A DNA stretch of 64,000 bases, taken from contig NZ_CP151273.1 of the NCBI RefSeq assembly GCF_038237375.1, positions 3,038,001 to 3,102,000 of the forward strand, in the 5' to 3' direction. A program made the position numbers and the translations under genes. The stretch is from Alcaligenes sp. SDU_A2 (lineage in GTDB: Bacteria > Pseudomonadota > Gammaproteobacteria > Burkholderiales > Burkholderiaceae_B). Every line of letters begins with the position of its first letter. The first letter of the stretch is position 1. The notes below the pieces were generated by a model that ran no database searches, was not told the origin of the DNA, and saw only the letters and a program-made list of their open reading frames with translations. Positions 51,056 through 60,573 of the stretch are shown one piece after another.

Positions 51056-51184
51056 TTACACGCGCTTGACTTTTTCCAGCATCTTGAACACGCCTTTAGG
51101 GGCGCGAACGAACAGACGCTTGAAAGCCTTGCCCAGGCAACGACGCTCCAGCGTGTTGCGGCGAGTGCGTTTGATTTCCGCCAT
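51056..51184 (-). CDS. Small basic protein of unknown function (42 residues)
   Basis: The frame encodes a 42-residue protein of which about a third of residues are Lys or Arg (MAEIKRTRRNTLERR ... MLEKVKRV), with a single Cys and two hydrophobic aromatic positions in the middle (AFKRLFVRAPKGVFKML). The expression signals are complete: a 17-bp-spaced promoter, GGAG six bases before the ATG, and a strong terminator downstream. It could be a nucleic-acid- or ribosome-binding peptide, but I do not recognise a family. An upstream in-frame ATG adds 18 residues without a ribosome site and was rejected. Confidence 0.75.
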   Translation of the reverse strand: MAEIKRTRRNTLERRCLGKAFKRLFVRAPKGVFKMLEKVKRV

Positions 51185-51251
51185 GGTGATCTCCGATCTA
51201 AATAAAAGCCCTGCCGGATGATCCCGACAAAAGCGCAAAAGCTAACCGGAA

Positions 51252-51280
51252 ATTCTACCGTAAACCGCGTTAAGATACAA
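51252..51280 (-). promoter_or_regulatory. Promoter of the 42-residue gene
   Basis: On the minus strand TTGTAT (51275-51280) and TAGAAT (51252-51257) are exactly 17 bases apart. Transcription would start near 51245, giving a leader of about 60 bases. Confidence 0.65.
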
Positions 51281-51431
51281 AGATTAGCGTAAGCGTCCTC
51301 CACGGAAACGACGCTCGCACCCCACAGATCGCACCGGTCTGCCTGCGGTTCGCACCGACGCGCCGCACCGCTCCCGAGGCGGCTCTCTCCTGCGCATCCT
51401 GCTGCGCCTTCTCCAAGAAGCCTACCTTGCC

Positions 51432-54400
51432 ATGAGTTCAGAAATACGCATTTTCGGCGCTCGCCAGAACACCCTGAAAAACCTGGATGTCCGTATCAAG
51501 ACCGGCGAACTATTGGTCATTACCGGCGTGTCCGGATCGGGCAAGAGTTCCTTGGCGTTTGATACGCTCTATGCAGAAGGACAACGACGCTATGTAGAGA
51601 CTTTTTCGCCCTACGCCCGTCAGTTTCTGGACCGCATGGACAAACCCCAGGTGGACCGCATCGAAGGCATACTGCCCGCCATTGCCATCGACCAGGTCAA
51701 TCCGGTGCGCAATTCGCGCAGCACGGTAGGCACCATGACCGAGCTGAACGACTACATCAAGCTGCTGTACGCCCGCTTGGGCGAACTGTTCTGCCGCCAA
51801 TGCGCCCAGCCGGTGCGCCGCGACAATGCCGACAGCATCGCCCGTCAGATCCGCGCTCTGGCGGTCAGCCACGACGATCCACGCCTGGTGCTGACCTTTC
51901 CGGTCAAAGTACCGGTCAATTTCACCACCGAAGAAATCGAAAAACTGCTGCACCAGCAAGGCTACACCCGGCTGCACCACGAAGAAACCACGGCATTGCC
52001 CGTCGCCACTGCCGGCAAAGGCAAGACCGCCAAGAACTCACCCACCGAGCAAAAAACGCTCTATGTCGTCCAGGATCGCTTTCGCGCCAGCACTGTCGAA
52101 CCCGAGCGCTTCATGGAAGCCATCGAAGCGGCCTTGCGCCACGGACAAGGCCGCCTGACCGTTTACGCCTCGGCCAACAGCGACGGCCCCGAAACCGCAT
52201 GGCGCTTCAGCCAGGGGCTGCACTGCGCCCATTGCGACATCGACTACAGCGCACCGGTCGCCAGCACCTTCTCGTTCAATTCGCCGCTGGGTGCCTGCGA
52301 CAGTTGCCGGGGCTTTGGCCGCGTCATGGGCATAGACTACGGCCTAGTAGTACCGGATCAGAGCAAAAGCCTGCTGGAAGGAGCCGTGCGGCCCTGGCAG
52401 ACAGCCAGCTACAAAGAATGCCAACAGGAAATGGAACGCTACGCACCGGCGGCGGGCGTGCGCCTGGGCGTGCCCTGGAAAGACCTGAGCGAATCCGAAA
52501 AAGACTGGGTCATTCACGGCACCCCCGACTGGAAAGGCGGCAATCAGGCCTGGAAAACCCAATGGTATGGCGCGCAACGCTTTTTCGACTGGCTGGAGTC
52601 GCGCGCCTACAAAATGCATGTGCGCGTGCTGCTGTCCAAATACCGCAGCTATAACACCTGCCCGGCCTGCGCCGGTTCGCGCCTGAAGCCGGACGCCAGC
52701 CTGTGGCGTGTCGGCCAGGATCAAGCGCCGGCCGACTCCATCTATAAACGCTTCATGCCTGTGCATGCGCTCTGGTCGCGCCCACAACTGGATACCCTGC
52801 CGGGTTTAAGCGTACCCGACCTGATGCGCCTGCCCATCGAGCATGTGCGCAATTTCTTCCGTGGCCTGCACTTTGGCGATGCGCGCGATGCCGCCATCGA
52901 CCTGCTGTTGAAAGAAACCCTGTCGCGCCTGGATTATCTGTGCGATGTTGGGCTGGCCTACTTGTCTCTGGATCGCCAGAGCCGCACCCTGTCCGGCGGC
53001 GAAGTGCAGCGCATCAATCTGACCACGGCCCTGGGCACATCGCTGGTCAACACCCTATTTGTGCTGGACGAACCATCCATAGGCCTGCACCCGCGCGACA
53101 TGCACCGCATCATCCAGGTCATGCACCGGCTGCGCGGCAACGGCAACACCCTGGTGGTTGTCGAGCATGATCCACAAGTCATGGTGGCGGCTGACCGCAT
53201 CCTGGACATGGGTCCAGGGCCTGGCGAACGCGGCGGACAGATTCTATTCGACGGACCGCCACACGCCCTGCGCAGCGCCCCCACCCTGACCGGGCGCTAC
53301 CTGAGCGGCGAACTGAGCATCGAATCCCCACGCCCCCTGCCGGTGGCCGACAACACGCCGCGGCTGCTGCTGGAGGACGTCAGCGCACACAATTTGCAGC
53401 ATGTTTCGGTTTCCATCCCGCTAGGCCGCCTGGTGTGCGTGACCGGGGTGTCGGGTTCGGGCAAGTCCACCTTGATTCAGGATGTGCTCTACCCGGCAAT
53501 CCTCAAGCAACAAGGCAAGCCCACCGAGGCCCCCGGCAGCTACGGCGCACTGCTGGGCGTAGAACAGATTGCCGACGTCGTCATGGTGGATCAGACCCCT
53601 ATCGGCAAGACGGCCCGCTCCAACCCGGCCAGCTACGTCGGTGCCTTCGACCCTATACGCAAACTGTTCGCTCAGGCGGCCTTGTCCAAAGAGCGCGGCT
53701 ATCTGCCCGGCACCTTCAGTTTCAACAGTGGCGACGGCCGTTGCCCGACGTGCGGCGGCACCGGCTTTGAACACATCGAAATGCAATTTCTGTCGGATGT
53801 GTATTTGCGCTGCCCGGACTGCGACGGCAAACGCTTCCGGCCCGAAGTGCTGGAAGTACGCATCGAGCACTTCGGGCGCAGCGCCTCCATCGACCAAGTG
53901 CTGGACATGACGGTACACGAAGCGATGGCGTTCTTCGAAGGTTTGCGCGATGTGCAAACCGGTCTGGCACCGCTGGCCGACGTGGGCCTGGATTACCTGA
54001 AACTGGGCCAGCCCGTACCCACGCTGTCAGGCGGCGAAGCCCAGCGCCTGAAACTGGCCGGCTATCTGGCCGAAGCCTCGCGCAGCCGCCTGAGCCGTGT
54101 GCAAGTTGCCAAGAAAGGCAATCTGTTCCTGTTCGATGAGCCCACCACCGGCCTGCACTTCGATGATATCGCCCGCTTGATGCGCGCTTTTCGCAAACTG
54201 CTGGCCGCCGGCCACAGCCTGCTCATCATCGAGCACAATCTGGACCTGATCCGCGCCGCGGACTGGGTCATAGACCTGGGCCCGGAGGGCGGCGAACGCG
54301 GCGGCCTGGTACTGGGAGCCGGCACCCCGCACGACATCATGGCCCTGCCGCATTCGCACACCGGCCATGCGCTGAAGGAATACGAAGACGCCATCATAGG

Positions 54401-57131
54401 CCGGGCGACACCAGCCCTGGCCGAACCTGCCGCGTCCTATGCGCTTGCGCCCGTGTCCAAACAGGACAATCACATTGCCATCCTGAATGCCCGCGAACAT
54501 AACCTAAAAGGCATTTCGGTTCATATTCCGCGCAACACCTTCACCGTAGTAACGGGGGTTTCCGGCTCGGGCAAATCCACCCTGGCCTTCGACATCCTCT
54601 TTAACGAAGGCCAGCGCCGCTATCTGGAGTCCCTGAACGCCTACGCGCGCGCCATTGTGCAGCCGGCCGGCCAGCCCGACGTGGACGCCATCTACGGCAT
54701 TCCGCCCACTGTGGCCATCGAGCAGCGCACCAGTCGCGGCGGTCGCAAGTCCACCGTGGCCACCATGACGGAAATCCATCATTTCCTGCGTCTGCTGTAT
54801 GTCAAGCTGGCAACGCAGTACTGCCCCACCTGCCGTGTGCCGGTCGCCCCGCAAACGCCCGAGCAAATCGCCGCGCAATTGCTGCGCGACCACAAGGGCG
54901 AACACATAGGCCTGTTGGCCCCGCTGGTCACGGCCCGCAAAGGCTACTACACCGATCTGGCCAAATGGGCGCAAGGCAAGGGCTACACGCACTTGCGCGT
55001 AGACGGGGCGTTCATCCCTGTCTCGCCCTGGCCGCGTCTGGATCGCTATAGCGAACACACGCTGGAACTGCCTGTGGCCGACCTGATCGTAGACCCTCGT
55101 CATGAACTGCAACTGCGTCAGGCGATACGCGATGCTCTGGAACTGGGCCACGGCACGCTCAGCGTGCTGGCTCCGCTGACACCGTCCGGCACCCTGTCGC
55201 TGGAGCAGCGCCGCCAGGGCCATCCGTCCGCCTCGGCCAGCCAGCAGCATTTCTCGGTCAAGCGCGCCTGCCCCTGCTGCGGCACCAGCTTCCCAGAACC
55301 CGATCCGCGCATGTTTTCCTACAACTCCAAGCACGGCTGGTGTACCGACTGCTTTGGCACCGGCCTGAAGCTGACCGGTTTCGACCAGGAACAAACGGGC
55401 GAGGAAAACACCTGGAATGCAGGCTACGAAGGCCAGGCCAGCGAATGCCCGAGCTGCCAGGGCCAGCGCCTGAATCCTGTCTCCCTGGCCTTCGAGTGGC
55501 GTGACCGCTCCATCGCGCAACTGGCCAGCCTGCCGGTCGATCAGGCCCAAACGTTCTTTACGGGCTTGAACATGAACGGCCGCGAAGCCGACATCGCCCG
55601 CGATATCCTCAACGAGATCCGCAGCCGTCTGGACTTCATGCTGGAAGTCGGTCTGGGCTATCTGGCTCTGGACCGCGCCGCGCCGACGCTCTCGGGCGGG
55701 GAAGCGCAACGCATCCGCCTGGCCGCGCAGTTGGGTTCCAATCTGCAAGGCGTGTGCTACATACTGGACGAGCCCACCATAGGGCTGCATCCGCGCGATA
55801 ACCAGATCCTGCTCAATGCCATGGCCCGTCTGGAAGGCAACGGCAATACCCTGGTTGTAGTCGAACACGACGAAGACACCATACGCCGCGCCCAGCACAT
55901 CATCGACATGGGACCGGGTGCCGGCAAACGCGGCGGCGAAATCATCGCCCAAGGCACACTGGCGGAAATCGAAGCCAACCCCGCCTCGCTGACAGGCCGC
56001 TACCTGCGTGAACCCTTGCAACACCCCATGCAGGCACGTCGCCCTGTCGAACCGGATACGCCCCTGCTGACCGTACATGGCGCGCGCCTGCACAATCTTC
56101 AAGACGTGCAGGCCGGCATTCCGCTGGGCAAGCTCAGTGTCGTCACCGGCGTATCCGGTTCGGGCAAATCCACCTTTGCCCGCGACGTGCTGCTGGACAA
56201 TCTAGCGCGTACCGTCGGCAGCCAGCAACCGCCCGCCTGGCAAGGCTGCGCCTCCATCAGCGGCTGGGAGTCTCTGGACCGCGTGCTGGAAGTGGACCAG
56301 ACCCCTATCGGCAAGACACCACGCTCCTGCCCGGCCACCTATATCGGTTTCTGGGACGAAGTACGCAAGCTGTTTGCCAGCACGAACGACGCGCGCCTGC
56401 GCGGCTGGAGCGCATCGCGCTTTTCCTTCAATACCGGCGAAGGCCGCTGCCCATTATGCGAAGGCCAAGGCATGCGCACGCTGGAAATGAGCTTTCTGCC
56501 CGACGTCAAAGTGCCTTGCGATGCCTGCCACGGCCAGCGTTTCAACCCCGACACGTTGTCCATTACCTGGCGCGATGTCACCATCGGTCAACTGCTGCAA
56601 ATGGACGTGGACGAGGCCGTCGAGTATTTTGCCGCCCACCCTAAGATCCTGCGCCCGCTGCAATTGATGCAAAGCGTAGGACTGGGTTACCTGACTCTGG
56701 GCCAGCCCTCGCCCACCTTGTCGGGCGGCGAAGCACAGCGCATCAAACTGGTCAGCGAACTGGTCAAGGCGCGGCTGGACGAAGGCCTGACCCGGACCGG
56801 ACGGGCCTATAAGGCACCGCATACGCTGTACGTGCTGGACGAGCCCACCGTGGGACTGTCCATGGCCGATGTAGAAAAGCTGATTCTGGTGCTGCACCGG
56901 CTGGTCGATGCCGGCCACACCGTCATCGTGATCGAGCACAATCTTGACCTGATCGCCGAAGCCGACTGGATCGTGGACTTAGGTCCGGAAGGCGGTTCGG
57001 GCGGTGGCCGACTGGTCGTGCAAGGCACGCCCGAACAGGTCCAGGCCACGCCTGGCTCCCATACCGGGGCCGCCCTGGCTGAATTTTTAGAGGAACACGG
57101 CGCATGTATGGCCGCTTTGAAGACAGACTGA
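51432..57131 (+). CDS. Double-length UvrA-family excinuclease ATPase
   Basis: The 1899-residue protein is two UvrA-like units in tandem. Walker A motifs GVSGSGK(S/T) lie at residues 32, 672, 1042 and 1573, and four LSGGE signatures match them. Both halves contain the UvrA zinc modules, for example CPTCGGTGF ... CPDC in the first and CPLCEGQGM ... CDAC in the second. The first half ends near residue 1010; the second starts around HIAILNAREHNLKGISV. Normal UvrA (about 940 residues) works as a dimer, so this looks like a covalent dimer. Tandem UvrA proteins occur in some proteobacteria, but their role in repair or export is unclear. A normal uvrA is presumably elsewhere. Its end overlaps pabB by 28 bases. 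Confidence 0.92.
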   Translation: MSSEIRIFGARQNTLKNLDVRIKTGELLVITGVSGSGKSSLAFDTLYAEGQRRYVETFSPYARQFLDRMDKPQVDRIEGILPAIAIDQVNPVRNSRSTVGTMTELNDYIKLLYARLGELFCRQCAQPVRRDNADSIARQIRALAVSHDDPRLVLTFPVKVPVNFTTEEIEKLLHQQGYTRLHHEETTALPVATAGKGKTAKNSPTEQKTLYVVQDRFRASTVEPERFMEAIEAALRHGQGRLTVYASANSDGPETAWRFSQGLHCAHCDIDYSAPVASTFSFNSPLGACDSCRGFGRVMGIDYGLVVPDQSKSLLEGAVRPWQTASYKECQQEMERYAPAAGVRLGVPWKDLSESEKDWVIHGTPDWKGGNQAWKTQWYGAQRFFDWLESRAYKMHVRVLLSKYRSYNTCPACAGSRLKPDASLWRVGQDQAPADSIYKRFMPVHALWSRPQLDTLPGLSVPDLMRLPIEHVRNFFRGLHFGDARDAAIDLLLKETLSRLDYLCDVGLAYLSLDRQSRTLSGGEVQRINLTTALGTSLVNTLFVLDEPSIGLHPRDMHRIIQVMHRLRGNGNTLVVVEHDPQVMVAADRILDMGPGPGERGGQILFDGPPHALRSAPTLTGRYLSGELSIESPRPLPVADNTPRLLLEDVSAHNLQHVSVSIPLGRLVCVTGVSGSGKSTLIQDVLYPAILKQQGKPTEAPGSYGALLGVEQIADVVMVDQTPIGKTARSNPASYVGAFDPIRKLFAQAALSKERGYLPGTFSFNSGDGRCPTCGGTGFEHIEMQFLSDVYLRCPDCDGKRFRPEVLEVRIEHFGRSASIDQVLDMTVHEAMAFFEGLRDVQTGLAPLADVGLDYLKLGQPVPTLSGGEAQRLKLAGYLAEASRSRLSRVQVAKKGNLFLFDEPTTGLHFDDIARLMRAFRKLLAAGHSLLIIEHNLDLIRAADWVIDLGPEGGERGGLVLGAGTPHDIMALPHSHTGHALKEYEDAIIGRATPALAEPAASYALAPVSKQDNHIAILNAREHNLKGISVHIPRNTFTVVTGVSGSGKSTLAFDILFNEGQRRYLESLNAYARAIVQPAGQPDVDAIYGIPPTVAIEQRTSRGGRKSTVATMTEIHHFLRLLYVKLATQYCPTCRVPVAPQTPEQIAAQLLRDHKGEHIGLLAPLVTARKGYYTDLAKWAQGKGYTHLRVDGAFIPVSPWPRLDRYSEHTLELPVADLIVDPRHELQLRQAIRDALELGHGTLSVLAPLTPSGTLSLEQRRQGHPSASASQQHFSVKRACPCCGTSFPEPDPRMFSYNSKHGWCTDCFGTGLKLTGFDQEQTGEENTWNAGYEGQASECPSCQGQRLNPVSLAFEWRDRSIAQLASLPVDQAQTFFTGLNMNGREADIARDILNEIRSRLDFMLEVGLGYLALDRAAPTLSGGEAQRIRLAAQLGSNLQGVCYILDEPTIGLHPRDNQILLNAMARLEGNGNTLVVVEHDEDTIRRAQHIIDMGPGAGKRGGEIIAQGTLAEIEANPASLTGRYLREPLQHPMQARRPVEPDTPLLTVHGARLHNLQDVQAGIPLGKLSVVTGVSGSGKSTFARDVLLDNLARTVGSQQPPAWQGCASISGWESLDRVLEVDQTPIGKTPRSCPATYIGFWDEVRKLFASTNDARLRGWSASRFSFNTGEGRCPLCEGQGMRTLEMSFLPDVKVPCDACHGQRFNPDTLSITWRDVTIGQLLQMDVDEAVEYFAAHPKILRPLQLMQSVGLGYLTLGQPSPTLSGGEAQRIKLVSELVKARLDEGLTRTGRAYKAPHTLYVLDEPTVGLSMADVEKLILVLHRLVDAGHTVIVIEHNLDLIAEADWIVDLGPEGGSGGGRLVVQGTPEQVQATPGSHTGAALAEFLEEHGACMAALKTD

Positions 57132-58231
57132 ACAATACCGCGCTGGAAATGCAGGAGTGCCTGGGCCGGATCGAGGCCCGCACTCCACAGGAACTGACAC
57201 ACGCTTTTACCGCCATTGAAGACGCCCGCCGCGCCGGCCACTGGGTCGCGCTGGCGCTGGACTACGAACTGGCCGAACTGTTCGAGCCGCGCCTGCAAGC
57301 GCGTCCTGCCGGTTCCCAGGCTCCGCTGACGGCCTTGGTCTTTGCCAACGCCAGCCATGTTCCCCCCTGGAGCAGCCAGACAGCACCGCGACTGCACGCC
57401 AGCCTGGGCATCTCGCAACACGACTACCGCGCTGCCATCGAACAGATACAAGCCGGCTTGCGCGCCGGCGAGTTCTACCAAATCAACTACACCGTCCCCT
57501 TGCACATCCAGGCCGACATGCCGCCCCGCGAGCTCTATGCCGCACTGGCCAGCCGTCACCCGGTCGCCTACGGCGCCTACCTGGATCTAGGCGGACGGCA
57601 CATCCTGTCCCTATCGCCCGAGCTGTTTCTGGAAAAACGCGGCACCCACATCCGCACCCGACCCATGAAAGGCACACGGCCACGGGATGCCGACCCAACG
57701 CGCGACAAGGCCAACGCCCAGGATCTGCGTGACAGCCAGAAGGACAAAGCAGAAAATGTCATGATCGTAGACCTGCTGCGTAACGACCTGGGCCGCATCG
57801 CCCGTACCGGCTCCGTGCGTGTCAGCAGTCTGTTCGATGTAGAACAGTATGCCTCGGTTTGGACCATGACCTCGACCATCGAGGCGCACCTGCCCGATGA
57901 CTGCGGACTGGAAACCCTGCTGCGCGCCTTGTTTCCTTGCGGCTCCATTACCGGAGCCCCCAAACTGGCGGCTATGCAATGCATACGTCGCCTGGAATCC
58001 TGGAGGCGCGGCATCTACTGCGGCTCGTTAGGCTATGTAAATCCGCAAGGCGATCTGTTCCTGAACGTCGGCATCCGCACGCTGGAGCTGGACGACGAAG
58101 GCAAAGGCATCTTTGGTGCCGGCGGCGGTATTGTCTTGGACTCCGACCCGGATCAGGAATGGCAGGAATGCCTGTGGAAGGCACGCGTCCTGCAAACCCC
58201 TATCACTCTCATGCAAAAGGCCACGCCATGA
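57104..58231 (+). CDS. pabB: Aminodeoxychorismate synthase component I
   Basis: PabB converts chorismate plus ammonia to 4-amino-4-deoxychorismate for folate synthesis. The 375-residue protein holds the chorismate-binding domain: GEFYQINYTVPL, LSLSPELFLEK, TRPMKGTRPRD (the PIKGT loop) and the C-terminal GSITGAPKLAAMQ and GIYCGSLGYV. It is shorter than E. coli PabB (about 450) because the N-terminal region is reduced. ATG 57104 has AGGAA eight bases upstream, inside the uvrA-like end. It overlaps pabC by ATGA. Confidence 0.93.
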   Translation: MYGRFEDRLNNTALEMQECLGRIEARTPQELTHAFTAIEDARRAGHWVALALDYELAELFEPRLQARPAGSQAPLTALVFANASHVPPWSSQTAPRLHASLGISQHDYRAAIEQIQAGLRAGEFYQINYTVPLHIQADMPPRELYAALASRHPVAYGAYLDLGGRHILSLSPELFLEKRGTHIRTRPMKGTRPRDADPTRDKANAQDLRDSQKDKAENVMIVDLLRNDLGRIARTGSVRVSSLFDVEQYASVWTMTSTIEAHLPDDCGLETLLRALFPCGSITGAPKLAAMQCIRRLESWRRGIYCGSLGYVNPQGDLFLNVGIRTLELDDEGKGIFGAGGGIVLDSDPDQEWQECLWKARVLQTPITLMQKATP

Positions 58232-58878
58232 CACAGGGTAAACCAGAGCTGATCGAAACATTGCGTGTAGACCCGGACGGCCAGATCCCACTGCTGGAAT
58301 TGCACCTGGAGCGTATCGCGCGCAGTTGCCGCGAACTGAACTATGTCTGGGACGCGCAAATCTGGCTGCAAGCCATGCATCTGGCATTGGCGCAGGCCCC
58401 CAGTCAGGTCGCCCTGCGTCTGCGCGTGCTCTGGCAGGCACAGGGTGCCGCCACCGCCCAGGCTGAACCGCTCCCCGCCTTGGCCGGTCCGCTGCATCTG
58501 CGGCTATCGGCCACACCGCTGCCGGCCCTAGACCCGCTGCTGGCTCACAAAACCACGCACCGTCCCTGGTATCAACACGCCAGCCGCCTGCTGGCCGACG
58601 ACCCGAGCTTGTTCGATGTCATTTTCGTGGACGACCGCAACCTGGTCTGCGAAGGCAGTCGCAGCAATATCTACATACAAGACGATCAAGGCGTCTGGTG
58701 GACACCGACCGCCACCGGTTGGCTCTTGCCCGGTGTGCAACGCCGGGCCCTGCTCAATAGCGGTCTGGCCCGCGAAGCCGAGATTTCGCTGGATGCCCTG
58801 AAAACGGCGCGGGCGCTGCGTATCTCCAATGCGCTGCGCGGCTGGCAGGACGCCTTACTGCTTCAAGAGACTGTTTAA
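58228..58878 (+). CDS. pabC: Aminodeoxychorismate lyase
   Basis: PabC releases pyruvate from aminodeoxychorismate to give p-aminobenzoate. The 216-residue protein is a short class IV PLP enzyme. The PLP lysine is probably in LLAHKTTHRPWYQ, and the family pattern LVCEGSRSNIYI and GWLLPGVQRRALL follows. It is shorter than the E. coli enzyme (269). In many relatives this domain is fused behind PabB; here the two are separate genes with a four-base overlap. The 3' end overlaps convergent tcdA by 24 bases. Confidence 0.9.
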   Translation: MTQGKPELIETLRVDPDGQIPLLELHLERIARSCRELNYVWDAQIWLQAMHLALAQAPSQVALRLRVLWQAQGAATAQAEPLPALAGPLHLRLSATPLPALDPLLAHKTTHRPWYQHASRLLADDPSLFDVIFVDDRNLVCEGSRSNIYIQDDQGVWWTPTATGWLLPGVQRRALLNSGLAREAEISLDALKTARALRISNALRGWQDALLLQETV

Positions 58879-59655
58879 GGCAAAATCGGCCGCCAGCATA
58901 CCCATGCTGGCGGTAATCGTCACCCCCGACCCATACCCCGCGCAAGCCAAACCCTGCAAAGCGCCGTCCTCCTGAGGCTGCCAGGCCTGCGGCAAGCGGG
59001 TTTCCTGCTCGAACCACAGGCACTGCACTCCCATGCGCGGCACGCGCTTCAAGGCGCGACCCTGCGCGTCGCTGCCACGCGCAAATCCATGCTGCTTGCG
59101 CAAGATCTGACGCAAACGCCCCAGCAAGGCATCGTGACGGGCCAAAGACAGATCGCCGATGCGCAGCGTCAAAGGATCGGTCTTGCCACCCGCCCCCCCG
59201 CAAGTCAGCAAAACCACACCACAACGCTGCGCTTCTAGAATCAGGGCGATCTTGGCACTGGCCTGATCGGTACAGTCCAGAAACACATCGGGCTTGCGCC
59301 CCATCAGATCGGCCACATTGTCGGCCGACACGAAATCATCGACGACATGCACGCGGCAATCCGGATTGATATCGAGGATACGCTGAGCCATCGCCTGGGC
59401 CTTGCCCTGGCCCAAAGTGCTGTCCAGCGCCGGCAACTGCCGGTTGATATTGGATTCGGCAATGTGATCCAGGTCGATCAAGGTGATGGTTCCCACGGCG
59501 GAACGCGCCAAGGCTTCCACGGCCCAGGTCCCCACGCCGCCTATGCCGGCCACCATGACATGGGAGGCAGATAAACGCGCCCGTGCTCCGGCCCCATACA
59601 AACGATCTATACCGCCGAAACGACGCTCGGCATCCATGCCCTGCTGCTGTGTCAT
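58855..59655 (-). CDS. tcdA: tRNA threonylcarbamoyladenosine dehydratase TcdA
   Basis: TcdA (CsdL) makes cyclic t6A at position 37 of ANN-decoding tRNAs. The 266-residue E1-like ATPase has the nucleotide loop VMVAGIGGVGTWAVEALARSA, the Arg/Asp segment LIDLDHIAESNINRQLPAL and FLDCTDQASAKIAL. GSGVTITASMG and a short C terminus follow. I chose ATG 59655; a GTG at 59667 would add four residues. The 3' end overlaps pabC on the other strand. Confidence 0.93.
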   Translation of the reverse strand: MTQQQGMDAERRFGGIDRLYGAGARARLSASHVMVAGIGGVGTWAVEALARSAVGTITLIDLDHIAESNINRQLPALDSTLGQGKAQAMAQRILDINPDCRVHVVDDFVSADNVADLMGRKPDVFLDCTDQASAKIALILEAQRCGVVLLTCGGAGGKTDPLTLRIGDLSLARHDALLGRLRQILRKQHGFARGSDAQGRALKRVPRMGVQCLWFEQETRLPQAWQPQEDGALQGLACAGYGSGVTITASMGMLAADFALNSLLKQ

Positions 59656-59865
59656 ATAACTTTCCACGTACGGCCCATACCGCCAAACCTCTCGATTTTA
59701 CGTAAATTCGCCCGCTGCCGAGCCTTATGCTCTCCCTGCCTTGACAGCAACCTGCCAAATAGCAACACTCGTATAAGCAAATTATTATTTTTCCTTAGTT
59801 ATCAGTCGCAAAGCCCGCTACAGTAGGTTTTGCCGATCTACAATCGCTACAGGTATCAACCATCC

Positions 59866-60564
59866 GTGATCCAGGCTACGCGCCCCTTTGCCGTGAATAT
59901 CGATCCCTTTTCCGCCCCTTCCGCACCAGCGCCCACCCCCTGCAGCTTTCGCGTCCTGAGCGACGACGAACGCAACGCCTCTTTGCGCCAGTCTCTGGAT
60001 CAGGCGCAGTGGTGCGGGGAACAGGATCTTTGGGTCTATGGTTACGGTTCATTGATCTGGCGTCCGGACTTCGAGTTCATCGAGCAGCGCCAAGCCTTGC
60101 TGCGCGGCTATCACCGCGCCTTGTGCCTGTGGTCGCGCATCAATCGCGGCACGCCCGAACAGCCCGGTCTGGTTTTTGGCCTGGATGTCGGCGGCTCGTG
60201 CCGAGGCATGGCGTTTCGTATCCCCGGGCGTGATGTCCCCAAAGTCTTTGACGCCCTGTGGCAGCGCGAGATGCCCAGCGGGGCCTACATTCCGCGCTGG
60301 CTGCGCTGCCGCACCACCCAGGGCGATATCCGCGCGCTGGTGTTCACCATGAATCGCAAGACCGATGCCTATGTGCCCCGCCTGCCCGACGAACAGCTTA
60401 TGCAAGTGGTGCATTCGGCACAAGGCATCAACGGCCCGTGCATCGAATACGTGATGGAAACCGCGTCTGCGCTCCGACGCTCTAAAATTCTGGATAAACG
60501 CCTGCAATCAGTGGTTCAATTACTACAAAGTTACACTGATCAAGCACTTCCCCATCAAGCATAA
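59866..60564 (+). CDS. Gamma-glutamylcyclotransferase, ChaC-like
   Basis: ChaC-type enzymes split glutathione or gamma-glutamyl peptides into 5-oxoproline and the rest. The protein has the substrate loop WVYGYGSLIWRPDF, then RALCLWSRINRGTPEQPGLVFGLD and LWQREM, where the Glu is the likely acid/base. No ATG exists at the N terminus. I use GTG 59866 (232 residues); a TTG at 59830 would add 12 residues. A possible -10 (TACAGT) ends just before 59830, which favours the later start. The start is uncertain, the family assignment good. pdxH follows after 9 bases. Confidence 0.85.
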   Translation: MIQATRPFAVNIDPFSAPSAPAPTPCSFRVLSDDERNASLRQSLDQAQWCGEQDLWVYGYGSLIWRPDFEFIEQRQALLRGYHRALCLWSRINRGTPEQPGLVFGLDVGGSCRGMAFRIPGRDVPKVFDALWQREMPSGAYIPRWLRCRTTQGDIRALVFTMNRKTDAYVPRLPDEQLMQVVHSAQGINGPCIEYVMETASALRRSKILDKRLQSVVQLLQSYTDQALPHQA

Positions 60565-60573
60565 GAGCGCATC

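Noticed and set aside
54504-56102. 532-residue leftward open frame inside the UvrA-like gene
   Set aside because: It is antisense to the motif-rich UvrA frame (Walker and zinc motifs) and has no recognisable domains.
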